This document shows, piece after piece, positions 45,561 through 54,422 of a stretch of 64,000 nucleotides of DNA; within the stretch, counting starts at the first letter, position 1; every line of letters begins with the position of its first letter. Location of the stretch: positions 1 through 64,000 of the forward strand of contig JAGXKW010000011.1 of the NCBI GenBank assembly GCA_018334995.1. Reading direction: 5' to 3'. The DNA comes from Wenzhouxiangellaceae bacterium (GTDB taxonomy: Bacteria > Pseudomonadota > Gammaproteobacteria > Xanthomonadales > Wenzhouxiangellaceae). The position numbers and the translations under genes are program-made. The notes below the pieces were generated by a model, which made no database searches, was not told the DNA's origin, and worked only from the letters and a program-made list of their open reading frames with translations.

Positions 45561-46561
45561 TATTCGGTTTCCGCCTTCTGTTCTCGTTCCATCAGCACTT
45601 TCACGCCCTTGGCCGCGCTCCAGCCGTGAAAGAGGATGCCGTGGACCTGTTCGGAAATCGGCATTTCCACGCCGGCGCGTTCGGCGGCCCGCATGACCTC
45701 CTCGGCGGCATGGTAACCCTCGACCACCTGGCCGATGGCCTGCATGGCTTTGGCCGGGGTATTTCCACGCCCGAGCGCCAGTCCGAACCGACGGTTGCGC
45801 GAGGCCTCGCCGGTGCACGTCAACACCAGATCACCCAGCCCTGCCAACCCCATCAGGGTCCGGGCGTCCGCACCCATCGCCTGGCCCAGGCGCATCAGCT
45901 CGGCCAGGCCGCGGGTGATCAGCGCCGCCCGCGTATTGTTGCCGAGCCCCAGCCCGTCGGCCATGCCGCAGGCGATTGCGAGGACGTTCTTGACCGCCCC
46001 ACCCAGCTGCACGCCGACCAGGTCGGCCGTGTAATAGGCGCGAAAGCTGCTGCCGTGCAGCAAGGCGGCCCACGAGCGCCCGAACTCGGGCTCGGACGCG
46101 CCCACGGTCACGGCCGTCGGCAGGCCCTGCGCCACCTCGCCGGCAAACGACGGCCCGGTGACCGCGGCCAGCGGTATCGAACCGCCCAGACGCTCGCGCG
46201 CGGCCTCGGAAAGCAGACGACCGGCGCCGGGCTCGAAGCCCTTGGTGGCCCAGGCCAGGCCGCGTCCGGCATCCAGTCGCCCGGCGATCTGATCCAGCAC
46301 GCCGGCAAACGCGGAACTCGGCACCGCAAGCAGAATACGATCGGCGCCTTGCAGCGCCTGGTCCAGCTCGTCGAGCGGCGTAATCGCATCGGCCAGGGGT
46401 GCGCCAGGGAGATAGCGCGAATTCTCGCGGCTCGCGCGCATCGCCTCCACATGCGCTGCATCGCGGGCCCAGAGTTGGACCGAATGACCCACCCGGGCCA
46501 GCTGCATGGCGAGCGCAGTCCCCCAGGAACCGGCCCCAAGCACCGCAATCCGCACAGTCAC
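45560..46561 (-). CDS. gpsA: Glycerol-3-phosphate dehydrogenase [NAD(P)+]
   Basis: Reduces dihydroxyacetone phosphate to sn-glycerol-3-phosphate for phospholipid synthesis. The 333-residue protein starts VTVRIAVLGAGSWGTALA (nucleotide-binding GxGxWG), and has AVTGPSFAGEVAQGLPTAV, the catalytic lysine segment VGVQLGGAVKNVLAIACG, and GNNTRAALITRGLAEL. I chose GTG 46561, with GGGGA nine bases upstream; GTG 46555 is too far from that site. It follows secB by 16 bp (the conserved secB-gpsA pair). Confidence 0.96.
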   Translation of the reverse strand: MTVRIAVLGAGSWGTALAMQLARVGHSVQLWARDAAHVEAMRASRENSRYLPGAPLADAITPLDELDQALQGADRILLAVPSSAFAGVLDQIAGRLDAGRGLAWATKGFEPGAGRLLSEAARERLGGSIPLAAVTGPSFAGEVAQGLPTAVTVGASEPEFGRSWAALLHGSSFRAYYTADLVGVQLGGAVKNVLAIACGMADGLGLGNNTRAALITRGLAELMRLGQAMGADARTLMGLAGLGDLVLTCTGEASRNRRFGLALGRGNTPAKAMQAIGQVVEGYHAAEEVMRAAERAGVEMPISEQVHGILFHGWSAAKGVKVLMEREQKAETE

Positions 46562-46577
46562 CGCACGCAGTCCCCGG

Positions 46578-47120
46578 TTACTGGGTCGCCGGTCCGTCGG
46601 CGGCGCCGTCCGGCGCGCTGTCGGCGCCCTGCTGTTGCTGTTCGGATACGCGCTGGGCAAAGATCGCCTCGAAATTGATCGGCTGCAGCGGCGGCGAGAA
46701 GAAGCCGCCGGCCGAGATCAGCGTCGAGATCTGGGCGCGGGCATACGGGTACAGCACGTTGGGGCAATGAACGTTGATCACGTAGGGCAGCTGCTGCTCG
46801 CTGAAACCCTGCAGCTGAAAGACGCCGCCGTAATGCACCTCGGCGATGAACGCGGTGGCTTCGCCCTGCTTGGCGGTGACGGTCACGGTCAGCACCACCT
46901 CGTAGCGATCGTCGCCGTGCTGGTTCACGCGCTGCGAAAGATTCATGTTCATGTCGGGCTGTCCCTGCGCCTGGTCAAGGCCCAGCGCGCCGGGTGCCTC
47001 GAATGAACAATCCTTCAGAAATACATGCTGCAGCGCCATGCTGGCCTGCTGCGAGTCCTGTCCGTTTGTTGCTGCTGCGTCGAGCTGTTCTTCGGCCATG
47101 TGGTTACCTGTATCGGTCAT
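46578..47120 (-). CDS. secB: Protein-export chaperone SecB
   Basis: Tetrameric chaperone that keeps preproteins unfolded and delivers them to SecA. The 180-residue protein has the SecB core (LQHVFLKDCSFEAPGAL, YEVVLTVTVTAKQGEATAF, EVHYGGVFQLQGF, VLYPYARAQISTLISAGGF) and a Gln/Ala-rich tail slightly longer than usual. ATG 47120 is used; ATG 47099 (MAEEQLD) is an alternative. grxC, usually between the rhodanese and secB, is absent. Confidence 0.95.
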   Translation of the reverse strand: MTDTGNHMAEEQLDAAATNGQDSQQASMALQHVFLKDCSFEAPGALGLDQAQGQPDMNMNLSQRVNQHGDDRYEVVLTVTVTAKQGEATAFIAEVHYGGVFQLQGFSEQQLPYVINVHCPNVLYPYARAQISTLISAGGFFSPPLQPINFEAIFAQRVSEQQQQGADSAPDGAADGPATQ

Positions 47121-47225
47121 TGTGGTGGATTGAAGTCGAGGGGTGGCCCATGCGGATCGAGTCCCGGGCCGCCCCCGATAGATTTTCCGGCCAGTAATTC
47201 GCCGGTCGGAAGCGCGCTGCCGGCG

Positions 47226-47822
47226 TCATTCCCGGCGCGCTTCGCCGCCGTTTTCCGCGTCGGCTTCCGAGGCCGGCGCATCGTCCGTCTTTTCCGGTTC
47301 CGGCTTGACGTCCTGCCCGGGCGCCTTGTCCCGCTTGCCGCGTTTTCCCTGCTTGCCGCCGCGTTTGTCCTGCTTGCCGCCGGCGGACTTGCCCGCCTTG
47401 CCGCGGGTGACCGGCTGCGAATCGCTGATCCACTGCGCCAGCCCGCCGCGCAGCACGTTGACGTCTTCGAAACCCAGCTTGGACAGGCGGCTGGCCATCT
47501 GCGGCGAGACCTGGCCGTTCTTGCAATACACCAGTACCGGCCGGTCGGATTTCTTCAGCAGCTGGGCGTTGCCGGACTCGATGCGCGAAGGCGGCATGTG
47601 CTCGGCATTGAGGATGTGGCCGTTGGCGTAGTCGGTGCTGTTGGAAACGTCGAGAATCAGCGGGTCGCGTCGATTGATCAGCAGAATTGCCTGGGTCGTG
47701 TCCAGCTCTTTCCAGCGCCGGGTCATGCGCGCGAATTCGGTCGCAATCAGCGCTGCGAGCACCACGGCGAACGCCCCGACCAGTATCGGGTGGTTGGCAA
47801 CGAACGTGAACAACTGTTCCAT
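47226..47822 (-). CDS. Membrane-anchored rhodanese-like protein (YibN) with basic/acidic tail
   Basis: The 198-residue protein has an N-terminal membrane helix (about residues 11-28, ILVGAFAVVLAALIATEF), then a rhodanese domain (LILDVSNSTDYANGHILNAE) with the catalytic cysteine in VLVYCKNGQVSPQMA (about residue 98). Rhodaneses handle persulfide sulfur. The last 65 residues are unusual: a Lys/Gly/Arg-rich stretch (GKAGKSAGGKQDKRGGKQGK) followed by a Glu/Asp/Pro-rich end, a charge-segregated disordered tail. The yibN-secB-gpsA order with divergent gpmI-envC matches E. coli except for the missing grxC. Confidence 0.88.
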   Translation of the reverse strand: MEQLFTFVANHPILVGAFAVVLAALIATEFARMTRRWKELDTTQAILLINRRDPLILDVSNSTDYANGHILNAEHMPPSRIESGNAQLLKKSDRPVLVYCKNGQVSPQMASRLSKLGFEDVNVLRGGLAQWISDSQPVTRGKAGKSAGGKQDKRGGKQGKRGKRDKAPGQDVKPEPEKTDDAPASEADAENGGEARRE

Positions 47823-47918
47823 GGTGCAGATTCAATCCGGTTTCGGCCAAACCCCCATTATCCCGCATTCTGGACGACGCTGCTACACCGTGGCCGCCAA
47901 TCAATCAGAGATTGCTTA

Positions 47919-47927
47919 TGGGATAAT
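47919..47927 (+). promoter_or_regulatory. Extended -10 promoter of gpmI
   Basis: TGGGATAAT combines a TGn extension with a -10 (GATAAT, 47922-47927) about 38 bases before the gpmI start. No clear -35 is seen, which is usual for extended -10 promoters. Confidence 0.4.
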
Positions 47928-47964
47928 GCGCACCGAAATTCCAACGTTTGCTACGGTAGGTGAG

Positions 47965-49539
47965 ATGGAACCCCGAACTCCGCTTGTATTGCTGATTCTC
48001 GACGGCTGGGGACTGCGCCAAGACGCGCCTGACAATGCCATCTCGGCCGGCTCGACGCCCAACTGGGACCGCCTGTGGCACGACCGGCCGCACAGTCTGC
48101 TCCAGACCTCGGGCGAAGCGGTCGGCCTGCCGGCCGGTCAGATGGGGAATTCCGAGGTCGGCCACATGAATATCGGCGCCGGGCGCATCGTCTACCAGGA
48201 GCTGACCCGCATCACCAGGGCCATCGCGGACGGCGAGTTCGAAAACAACCCGGCCCTGAACGAAACCATTGCCGCGGCCGAAGACGGCACGGTGCATGTC
48301 ATGGGCCTGCTGTCCGACGGTGGCGTGCACAGCCACGAAGACCATTTTCTGGCCACGATCGAGCTGGCCGCCGCCCGCCACGCCGGAACCATTGCCGTGC
48401 ACGCATTCCTGGACGGCCGGGACACGCCGCCGCGCAGCGCGCGTGCGTCCATCGAAAGACTGCAAGCGCGGGTCGATGCGCTGGACGACGTGCGCATCGC
48501 CTCGGTCGGCGGCCGCTACTGGGCGATGGATCGCGACCAGCGCTGGGACCGCATTCGCCGGGCCTGGAGCGCCATCGTCCACGCCCGGTCCGATTTTTCC
48601 GCCGACAGCGCTCTGGAAGCGCTGGAGGCTGCCTATGCGCGCGACGAGAACGACGAGTTCGTCCAGCCGACGGTCATCAACGGCGGCGTGCGCGTGCGCG
48701 ACGGCGACAGCGCGATCTTCATCAACTTCCGCGCCGACCGCGCCCGCCAGCTCAGTCGCGCCCTGGTCGACCGTGATTTCGATGCATTCGAGGGCGAACG
48801 GCCAAAGCTCGCGGCACTGGCCACCATGACCCGCTACGAAACCGGCCTCGACGCGAAAGTCGCGTTTCCGCCGACGCGCATGCAACACCTGCTTGGCGAG
48901 GAACTGAGCGACGCCGGGCTTTCGCAACTGCGCATTGCCGAGACCGAGAAATACGCCCACGTGACCTATTTCTTCAACGGCGGCCGCGAACAGGTATTCG
49001 ATGGCGAGGATCGCAGGCTGATCCCGTCGCCCGACGTCGCGACCTACGATCTCCAGCCGGAAATGAGCGCACCGGCGCTGGCCCGCGAGCTGGTCGCCGC
49101 GATCGGCAGCGGCAACTGGCCGGTCATCATCTGCAACGTCGCCAACCCGGACATGGTCGGGCATTCCGGGGTCTTCGACGCCGCCGTGGATGCAGTCGAG
49201 GAAGTCGACCGGCTTCTCGGCGAAGTCGCGGCGGCGGTCGCCGACGCCGACGGCGAAATGCTGGTGACCGCCGACCACGGCAACGTCGAGCAGATGACCG
49301 ACCCCGAAACCGGCCAGCCGCACACCGCGCACACGGTCAACCCGGTCCCGCTGGTGTTCGTCGGCCGCAGCGCCCGGATGGACGATCGGGGATCGCTGCG
49401 CGACATCGCGCCGACCATGCTGGACCTGCTGGGCCTGGACATTCCCGCCGAAATGACCGGTCGGGCGCTGGTCCATATCGACGACGGTCGGAATTCGGAA
49501 GCGTCCACGCACGCGCCGGCCGACAATGCGGTGGGCTGA
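47965..49539 (+). CDS. gpmI: 2,3-bisphosphoglycerate-independent phosphoglycerate mutase
   Basis: Interconverts 3- and 2-phosphoglycerate using two Mn ions and a phosphoserine. The 524-residue protein shows PLVLLILDGWGLR (metal-binding aspartate), GQMGNSEVGHMNIGAGR with the catalytic serine near residue 62, DGRDTPPRSA, and TADHGNVEQM for the second metal site. Start ATG 47965 with TAGGTGAG just upstream. Downstream it overlaps envC by 14 bp. Confidence 0.96.
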   Translation: MEPRTPLVLLILDGWGLRQDAPDNAISAGSTPNWDRLWHDRPHSLLQTSGEAVGLPAGQMGNSEVGHMNIGAGRIVYQELTRITRAIADGEFENNPALNETIAAAEDGTVHVMGLLSDGGVHSHEDHFLATIELAAARHAGTIAVHAFLDGRDTPPRSARASIERLQARVDALDDVRIASVGGRYWAMDRDQRWDRIRRAWSAIVHARSDFSADSALEALEAAYARDENDEFVQPTVINGGVRVRDGDSAIFINFRADRARQLSRALVDRDFDAFEGERPKLAALATMTRYETGLDAKVAFPPTRMQHLLGEELSDAGLSQLRIAETEKYAHVTYFFNGGREQVFDGEDRRLIPSPDVATYDLQPEMSAPALARELVAAIGSGNWPVIICNVANPDMVGHSGVFDAAVDAVEEVDRLLGEVAAAVADADGEMLVTADHGNVEQMTDPETGQPHTAHTVNPVPLVFVGRSARMDDRGSLRDIAPTMLDLLGLDIPAEMTGRALVHIDDGRNSEASTHAPADNAVG

Positions 49540-50725
49540 AAGGCTCCGGCACCCGGCCCCCGGGCGCCGGAATTTCCGACCGCTCGCCCATGCACTCGTT
49601 CTGCTGCTGGCCACGTCGCTGGCATTGCTGCAACCACTGCCGGCCCCGGCCCAGTCCACCGAGGAAGTGGAAGCCGAGCTCGAACAGCTTCGCGCCGACA
49701 TCCGGAGCATCAGCGAGCGGCTGGAACGCGAGCGCGACCAGCGCAAGAGCGAGCAGGCCGCGCTGGCCCACGCCGAGCAGGAACTGGGGCGGCTGGCGCT
49801 GGAACTACGCGATACGCGCGACCGACTGGATCAGGCCCGGGCACGCGAACTGGAGCTGCTCGCACGCGCCGAACAGCTGGAAGCTGCGACCCGGGAACGC
49901 CGCGCAATCCTGTCCGAACAGCTGCAAATCGCCTACCGCGCCGGGCTGCGCTCGAGGCTCAAGGCCCTGCTGAACCAGGAAGACCCGGCCCGAATCAGCC
50001 GGGTGCTGGCACTGCACGGTTACCTGGGGCGCGCGCGAATGGATGCCATCGCGGCGCTGGCCGAGGAACTCGAGCAACTGCAACGAGTGCGCGCCGAACA
50101 GCGCGAGCTGGCGCTTGAACTGCAGGCGCTGGCCGAGCGACAGGCGGCCGCCAGGTCCGAGCAGAACCAGGCGCTGACCGAGCGCCAGGCGGCGCTGGAA
50201 GCATTGGAAGACAGTATCCGGGGTCGAGCCGCACGACTGGCCGAAATGCGCGAAGCGGCCGCGGAACTCGAAGCGCTGCTGGAAGAACTGGCCAATGCAC
50301 TGGCCGACATTCCGCCCGACACGCAAATCGAACCCTTCGCGAACCTGGAGGGCAAACTTCCCATGCCCGTCGACGCACCGGTGCGCGCGACTTTTGCCGA
50401 TCGCCGCAGCGGCGACGTCACCTGGCAGGGCTGGCTGATCGGGGCCGAGCCTGGGCGCCAGGTGCGCGCCGTGGCCTATGGGCGGGTCGCCTACGCCGAC
50501 TGGCTGCGCGGCTACGGCATGATGCTGATCATCGAACACGGCGACGGCTACATGACGTTGTACGGTCAGAACCAGAGCCTCGTCGCAGAGGTCGGCGACT
50601 GGGTCGGGCCCGGCGAGGTCGTCGCGCTGGCGGGCAACACCGGCGGCAACAACGCGCCGGGCCTTTACTTTCAGATCCGCCGCGCGGGCCGACCGGTAGA
50701 CCCGGCCGGATGGATCGACCGCTGA
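49526..50725 (+). CDS. envC: Murein hydrolase activator EnvC-like protein
   Basis: Periplasmic coiled-coil protein that activates amidases AmiA/AmiB at the septum. The 399-residue product has a signal peptide (ALVLLLATSLALL, cleavage after APAQ), long Glu/Arg/Ala-rich coiled coils (about residues 45-265) and a C-terminal LytM/M23 domain. The domain's metal ligands are lost: the usual HxxxD is replaced (FADRRSGDV) and the HxH strand reads GLYFQIR, so it should be an activator without peptidase activity, as in E. coli EnvC. It overlaps gpmI, matching the conserved gpmI-envC pair. Confidence 0.92.
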   Translation: MRWAERLRHPAPGRRNFRPLAHALVLLLATSLALLQPLPAPAQSTEEVEAELEQLRADIRSISERLERERDQRKSEQAALAHAEQELGRLALELRDTRDRLDQARARELELLARAEQLEAATRERRAILSEQLQIAYRAGLRSRLKALLNQEDPARISRVLALHGYLGRARMDAIAALAEELEQLQRVRAEQRELALELQALAERQAAARSEQNQALTERQAALEALEDSIRGRAARLAEMREAAAELEALLEELANALADIPPDTQIEPFANLEGKLPMPVDAPVRATFADRRSGDVTWQGWLIGAEPGRQVRAVAYGRVAYADWLRGYGMMLIIEHGDGYMTLYGQNQSLVAEVGDWVGPGEVVALAGNTGGNNAPGLYFQIRRAGRPVDPAGWIDR

Positions 50726-50751
50726 GGAATCCGCGGCGTGTTCAGTTCGAC

Positions 50752-52326
50752 CTATGGATAAACATAGCTGGCCTGCAGCCCCAGCGGCAATCCCGTCATC
50801 CAGTAAATCAGCAGAAATATCGTCCAGCCGATCGCCAGCACAACGGCATAGGGCAGCATCATCGAGATCAGGGTGCCGATGCCGGCGCCCTTGAAATAGC
50901 GCTTGCAGAATACGACGATCAGCGGAAAGTACGGCAGCAGCGGGGTGACGATATTGGAACTGGAATCGCCGACGCGGTAGGCCGCCTGGGTCAGCCCCGG
51001 CCCGATGCCCAGTTCCATCAGCATGGGCACGAAGATCGGCGCGATGATCAGCCACTTGGCCGAGGCCGAGCCGACGAAAATGTTGACGAACGCGGTCAGG
51101 CCGACGATGCCGACGATGGTCAGCTGCGCCGGCATGTTGATGTCCGACAGCCACGCCGCGCCGTTGACCGCGATCAGGATGCCCAGGTTGGAGCTGGAAA
51201 ACGCGGCGATGAACTGTGCGGCGAAGAACGCCATCACGATGTAGTAGCCCATCGACTCCATCGACTTGCTCATGCCTGTGACCAGGTCCCGATGGCCTTC
51301 GATGGTGCCCGCGGCATAGCCGTAGACCGTGCCCGGAATCAGGAAAAGGATGAAGATCAGCGGCACGATGGAGCGCATCAGCGGCGCGCCGAACGAGGTG
51401 ATGCTCTCGTGGAATGCAAGCGCCGGGTCCGGATCGCGCAGCGGAGAATCCGGCAGCAACACCGCAATGGTCAGCAGACCGACGGCGACCAGGATGCTGG
51501 TCAAGGACCATCTCAGGCCGCGCAGCTCGTTATCGGCCAGCGGCTCCAGCTTGGGCATATCCGACATGTCGCCGTCGACCGGCGTCTCGCGCGCCAGCCG
51601 CGGTTCCACCACCTTGTCGGTCAGCCACCAGCCCACCCCGATGACCAGCACGCTGGAAGCCGCCATGAAGAACCAGTTGACCAGCGGATTGATGGTGACG
51701 GCCGGATCGAGTACCCGCGCGGCCTCTTCGGTGATGCCGGCCAGCATGGGATCGATGGCCGACGGGATGAAGTTGGCCGAGAAACCGCCCGAGACGCCGG
51801 CGAAAGCCGCGGCAATCCCGGCCAGCGGGTGTCGCCCGGCGGCGTAGAAGATCACCGCGCCCAGTGGGATCACCACCACGTATCCGGCGTCGGCGGCCGT
51901 ATGCGAGACGATCGCGACCAGGATCAGCATCGGCGTGAGCAACCGTGGCGAGGTCACGCCCAGCATCTTGCGCAATGCGGCGTTGATGAAGCCGGTGTGC
52001 TCGGCCACCCCGACCCCCAGCATGGCCACCAGCACGATGCCCAGCGGCGCGAAACTGGTGAACACGGTCACCATCTGGCTCAGGAAATTCGCCAGCTGAT
52101 CGCCGGCAAGCTGATTGACGACCTGTATGGGTTCGCCGGTCTGCGGATGCAGCGCGCTGAACTCGATCGGCGCCAGCAGCGCCGAGAGCGCCCACACAAC
52201 CAGCATCAGCAGAAAGAACAGAACTGCGGGATCGGGAAGCCGGTTGCCGACCTGCTCGATCAAGTCCAGCGTGCGATACAGCCAGCCGCTTTCGGGCTTG
52301 GACATGGGGTTCGGTTGTTCACTCAC
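50752..52326 (-). CDS. AbgT family transporter
   Basis: A 524-residue integral protein of the AbgT family, with about nine to ten helices and two re-entrant hairpins. Conserved stretches include SHTAADAGYVVVIPLGAVIF, FAGVSGGFSANF and VGDSSSNIVTPLLPYFPLIV. E. coli AbgT imports p-aminobenzoyl-glutamate; MtrF and YdaH act as drug/metabolite exporters, so transport direction cannot be deduced here. It faces envC convergently with a 26 bp gap; no folate gene is adjacent. Confidence 0.93.
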   Translation of the reverse strand: MSEQPNPMSKPESGWLYRTLDLIEQVGNRLPDPAVLFFLLMLVVWALSALLAPIEFSALHPQTGEPIQVVNQLAGDQLANFLSQMVTVFTSFAPLGIVLVAMLGVGVAEHTGFINAALRKMLGVTSPRLLTPMLILVAIVSHTAADAGYVVVIPLGAVIFYAAGRHPLAGIAAAFAGVSGGFSANFIPSAIDPMLAGITEEAARVLDPAVTINPLVNWFFMAASSVLVIGVGWWLTDKVVEPRLARETPVDGDMSDMPKLEPLADNELRGLRWSLTSILVAVGLLTIAVLLPDSPLRDPDPALAFHESITSFGAPLMRSIVPLIFILFLIPGTVYGYAAGTIEGHRDLVTGMSKSMESMGYYIVMAFFAAQFIAAFSSSNLGILIAVNGAAWLSDINMPAQLTIVGIVGLTAFVNIFVGSASAKWLIIAPIFVPMLMELGIGPGLTQAAYRVGDSSSNIVTPLLPYFPLIVVFCKRYFKGAGIGTLISMMLPYAVVLAIGWTIFLLIYWMTGLPLGLQASYVYP

Positions 52327-52374
52327 TCTGGAAATCTCCCTTGATTTTTTTGTTCTCCGCCGGATCCGTTGTGT

Positions 52375-52686
52375 CTAGCTCTTCCGGCCGGGCCCATCCA
52401 GCGGCAATGGGGTGACCTTTTCCCCGGAACTGCGGTCCCTGATGGCGCACTTTCCGCGTTTGTTGACCTGTTCGATCCGGATCACCGACTGCAGCGGCAG
52501 CAGCAGTTTCTCGGTATCGGCGAACTCGGCCCGAAGGCGCTCCTCGGTGGGATCCACGACGACCCGGGCACCGGTCTCGAAAACCAGCCTGGCGGCCTCG
52601 ATGAAACCGTAGAGGTGGCTGGAATCCACCCGCTCGGAATATATTTCGTAGACCTTGCCCTGATTCAGGAATACCAGTTTGTACAT
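52375..52686 (-). CDS. DUF1820 family protein
   Basis: A 103-residue soluble protein with the DUF1820 pattern YKLVFLNQGKVYEIYSERVD, HLYGFIEAARLVFE and VVVDPTEERLRAEF. The family is widespread in gammaproteobacteria and has no assigned function. ATG 52686 (MYKLVFL) is the family start; upstream frame to 52749 covers the promoter. It lies upstream of the AbgT gene (48 bp), possibly cotranscribed. Confidence 0.9.
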   Translation of the reverse strand: MYKLVFLNQGKVYEIYSERVDSSHLYGFIEAARLVFETGARVVVDPTEERLRAEFADTEKLLLPLQSVIRIEQVNKRGKCAIRDRSSGEKVTPLPLDGPGRKS

Positions 52687-52722
52687 GCCGTCGATCCGGT
52701 TGCGCCGGGTGCTTTCGGCGCC

Positions 52723-52750
52723 ATTATGCACGCTTGCGAACCGATGCAAA
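52723..52750 (-). promoter_or_regulatory. Sigma-70 promoter of the DUF1820 gene
   Basis: On the minus strand TTTGCA (52750-52745) and CATAAT (52728-52723) are separated by 16 bases, each one to two changes from consensus. The leader would be about 30 nt. Confidence 0.45.
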
Positions 52751-52802
52751 TGCCGAGTTCACGTGCAGGGCGCCGCGAGCCGGGGCGGTGAACCGGATGC
52801 GG

Positions 52803-53507
52803 TCAGTCCACGTTCGGTCCGTAATCGACCCGGCCGGAAGTCACCCGGATCGCCACCGCGACCAGTAGCCCGGCGACGAAACCGGCCACGTGCGTTCGCC
52901 AGGCCACCGCGTCCGACATCGGACCGAACACCGTATACAGCACCTGCAGCGTGAACCAGGACCCGATCACCAAGAGCGCCGGAATGCGGGCGAACTGCAA
53001 GAAAAGCCCCAGCGGCAGCCACAAGCCGATTCGGCGCGTCGGGAACAGGCCCAGATAGACGCCGACGACCGCCGACACCCCGCCGCTGGCGCCGATGATG
53101 GTGCGCTCGAGGTCGGGAATGTGCAGCGCGACGAACAGATTGGCCAGCGCACCCAGCAACAGGAAAACACCGACGAATCGCACATGGCCCAGGGCGCGCT
53201 CCACGGGAATACCGAACACCCACAGGTAGGCCAGGTTCCCCAGCAGGTGCAGCCATGTCGAATGAGCGAACAGCGCGCGCACCAGGCGGCCCAGCGCAAG
53301 GCTTTCCCGCCAGTTGACGCCCTCTGCAATCCGGGCCGAAATCACCGCGGGTTTGAAGCCCCAGAAATCGATCCAGGCAGCGACCGCCGCCTCGGGCACG
53401 AACAGCGTGCTCAACATCACCGCCAGCGCAAGGGCGCTGATCAGGATGACCATCCATGGATTGGTTGCGCCGGACCGGGGCGGTCCGGTTCGTACCATCA
53501 GGTTCAC
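52803..53507 (-). CDS. Rhomboid family intramembrane serine protease
   Basis: A 234-residue integral protein with six or seven helices. It has the rhomboid L1 loop (ALFAHSTWLHLLGNLAYLW), the catalytic serine in IIGASGGVSAVVG (about residue 136) and the catalytic histidine in WRTHVAGFVAG (about residue 202). Rhomboids cut membrane proteins in or near the bilayer; the substrate is unknown. Its ATG overlaps the gspB stop (ATGA), suggesting joint expression with the gspA-gspB pair. Confidence 0.9.
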   Translation of the reverse strand: MNLMVRTGPPRSGATNPWMVILISALALAVMLSTLFVPEAAVAAWIDFWGFKPAVISARIAEGVNWRESLALGRLVRALFAHSTWLHLLGNLAYLWVFGIPVERALGHVRFVGVFLLLGALANLFVALHIPDLERTIIGASGGVSAVVGVYLGLFPTRRIGLWLPLGLFLQFARIPALLVIGSWFTLQVLYTVFGPMSDAVAWRTHVAGFVAGLLVAVAIRVTSGRVDYGPNVD

Positions 53508-54421
53508 TCGATCAGGACACGATAACCGGCGAAATCCACCACGGCGCCGCGGCGCCGGATTTCGACCAGTTCGACGCCCGGCCCGACGCGCTGTCCCTCG
53601 GTATAACGCTCACCGTTGATTCGCACGAAGCGATCACCGGGCTGCGGCGCATAGAAATGCACCGTCACGTTCAGTTCCGGAAATTCGGCGCGCTGGGCCT
53701 GCGGAAGCTCCCAGGCGCGAATGAAGTTTTCGCGCGGATCGGGCTCGGTTTCGGGTTGCGGTTCCGGCTCGGGTTCGGGGTCGGACTGCGGCTGTGGGCT
53801 CGCCGCCACCATCTTCGACTCGGACGCCGGTTCGGGATCGGACGTCGACGCCGGCTGGGTCTGTGCGTCGGGCGCCGGTTCGGGTTCGGGCGTCGACGCC
53901 GGCTCGGGCTGCGCGTCGGGCTCCGGCGCGGGTGACGGCCGGCGTTCCGGCGCGGCCTGCGTCTGCGCGATGGCGCGGGCGTCCTCCGTGCGCGACGCCG
54001 GCGGCGTCTCGGTAGCGGCCGTTTCGGAGCTTGTGGTCCTGCGCGCGCGCTCCGCACCGGCCACGGGGGCGGATTGCAGGGAGGGCGATGTCTGATCCCG
54101 CGGCACGGATTCCGCGCCAGCCGGGGCCCGGGAATCACCGCTGGCCGCCCTGCCCGCTTCGACTACAGCGCCGCCGTCGTCTGCGCGCTGCGCCGCACCA
54201 TCGTCGGTGGCCTGCCCGCCGGCCAGGCGGCTGGAAATCTCGGGCCATATCCACGGCGCGGCGGCGACCAGCACAACGATGGGCAATACGATCAACGGCC
54301 AGCGCCATGCCGACCGCGCCGGTCGCGACGACGGTGGCGTGGTCGCGAGATCCAGGGCCGGCGGCTTGCCGCGGCGCCGCTGGGCTTCCGACTTCTTCAG
54401 GGCATCGAGCAGCAGGGACAT
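53504..54421 (-). CDS. gspB: GspB-like type II secretion accessory protein
   Basis: GspB works with GspA to place the type II secretion secretin in the cell wall and outer membrane. The 305-residue product begins MSLLLDALKKSEAQRRRG, the hallmark GspB N-terminus, followed by one membrane helix (WPLIVLPIVVLVAAAPWIW), a long disordered Pro/Glu/Ala/Gln-rich periplasmic linker and a small beta-rich C-terminal domain (VHFYAPQPGDRFVRINGERY). The linker includes a 48 bp DNA repeat. It lies 1 bp from gspA. The remaining gsp genes are not in the window. Confidence 0.92.
   Translation of the reverse strand: MSLLLDALKKSEAQRRRGKPPALDLATTPPSSRPARSAWRWPLIVLPIVVLVAAAPWIWPEISSRLAGGQATDDGAAQRADDGGAVVEAGRAASGDSRAPAGAESVPRDQTSPSLQSAPVAGAERARRTTSSETAATETPPASRTEDARAIAQTQAAPERRPSPAPEPDAQPEPASTPEPEPAPDAQTQPASTSDPEPASESKMVAASPQPQSDPEPEPEPQPETEPDPRENFIRAWELPQAQRAEFPELNVTVHFYAPQPGDRFVRINGERYTEGQRVGPGVELVEIRRRGAVVDFAGYRVLIE
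53841..53936. repeat. 48 bp imperfect tandem repeat in the gspB linker
   Basis: Two 48 bp units (53841-53888 and 53889-53936) encode the Pro/Glu-rich linker. Each contains GTCGACGCCGGCT near its start. The period is a multiple of three, so copy number could change without breaking the frame. Confidence 0.65.
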
Positions 54422-54422
54422 T

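Noticed and set aside
53740-53960. Repetitive DNA resembling a CRISPR or satellite
   Set aside because: It is in-frame Pro/Glu/Ala-rich coding sequence within gspB with no spacer structure.
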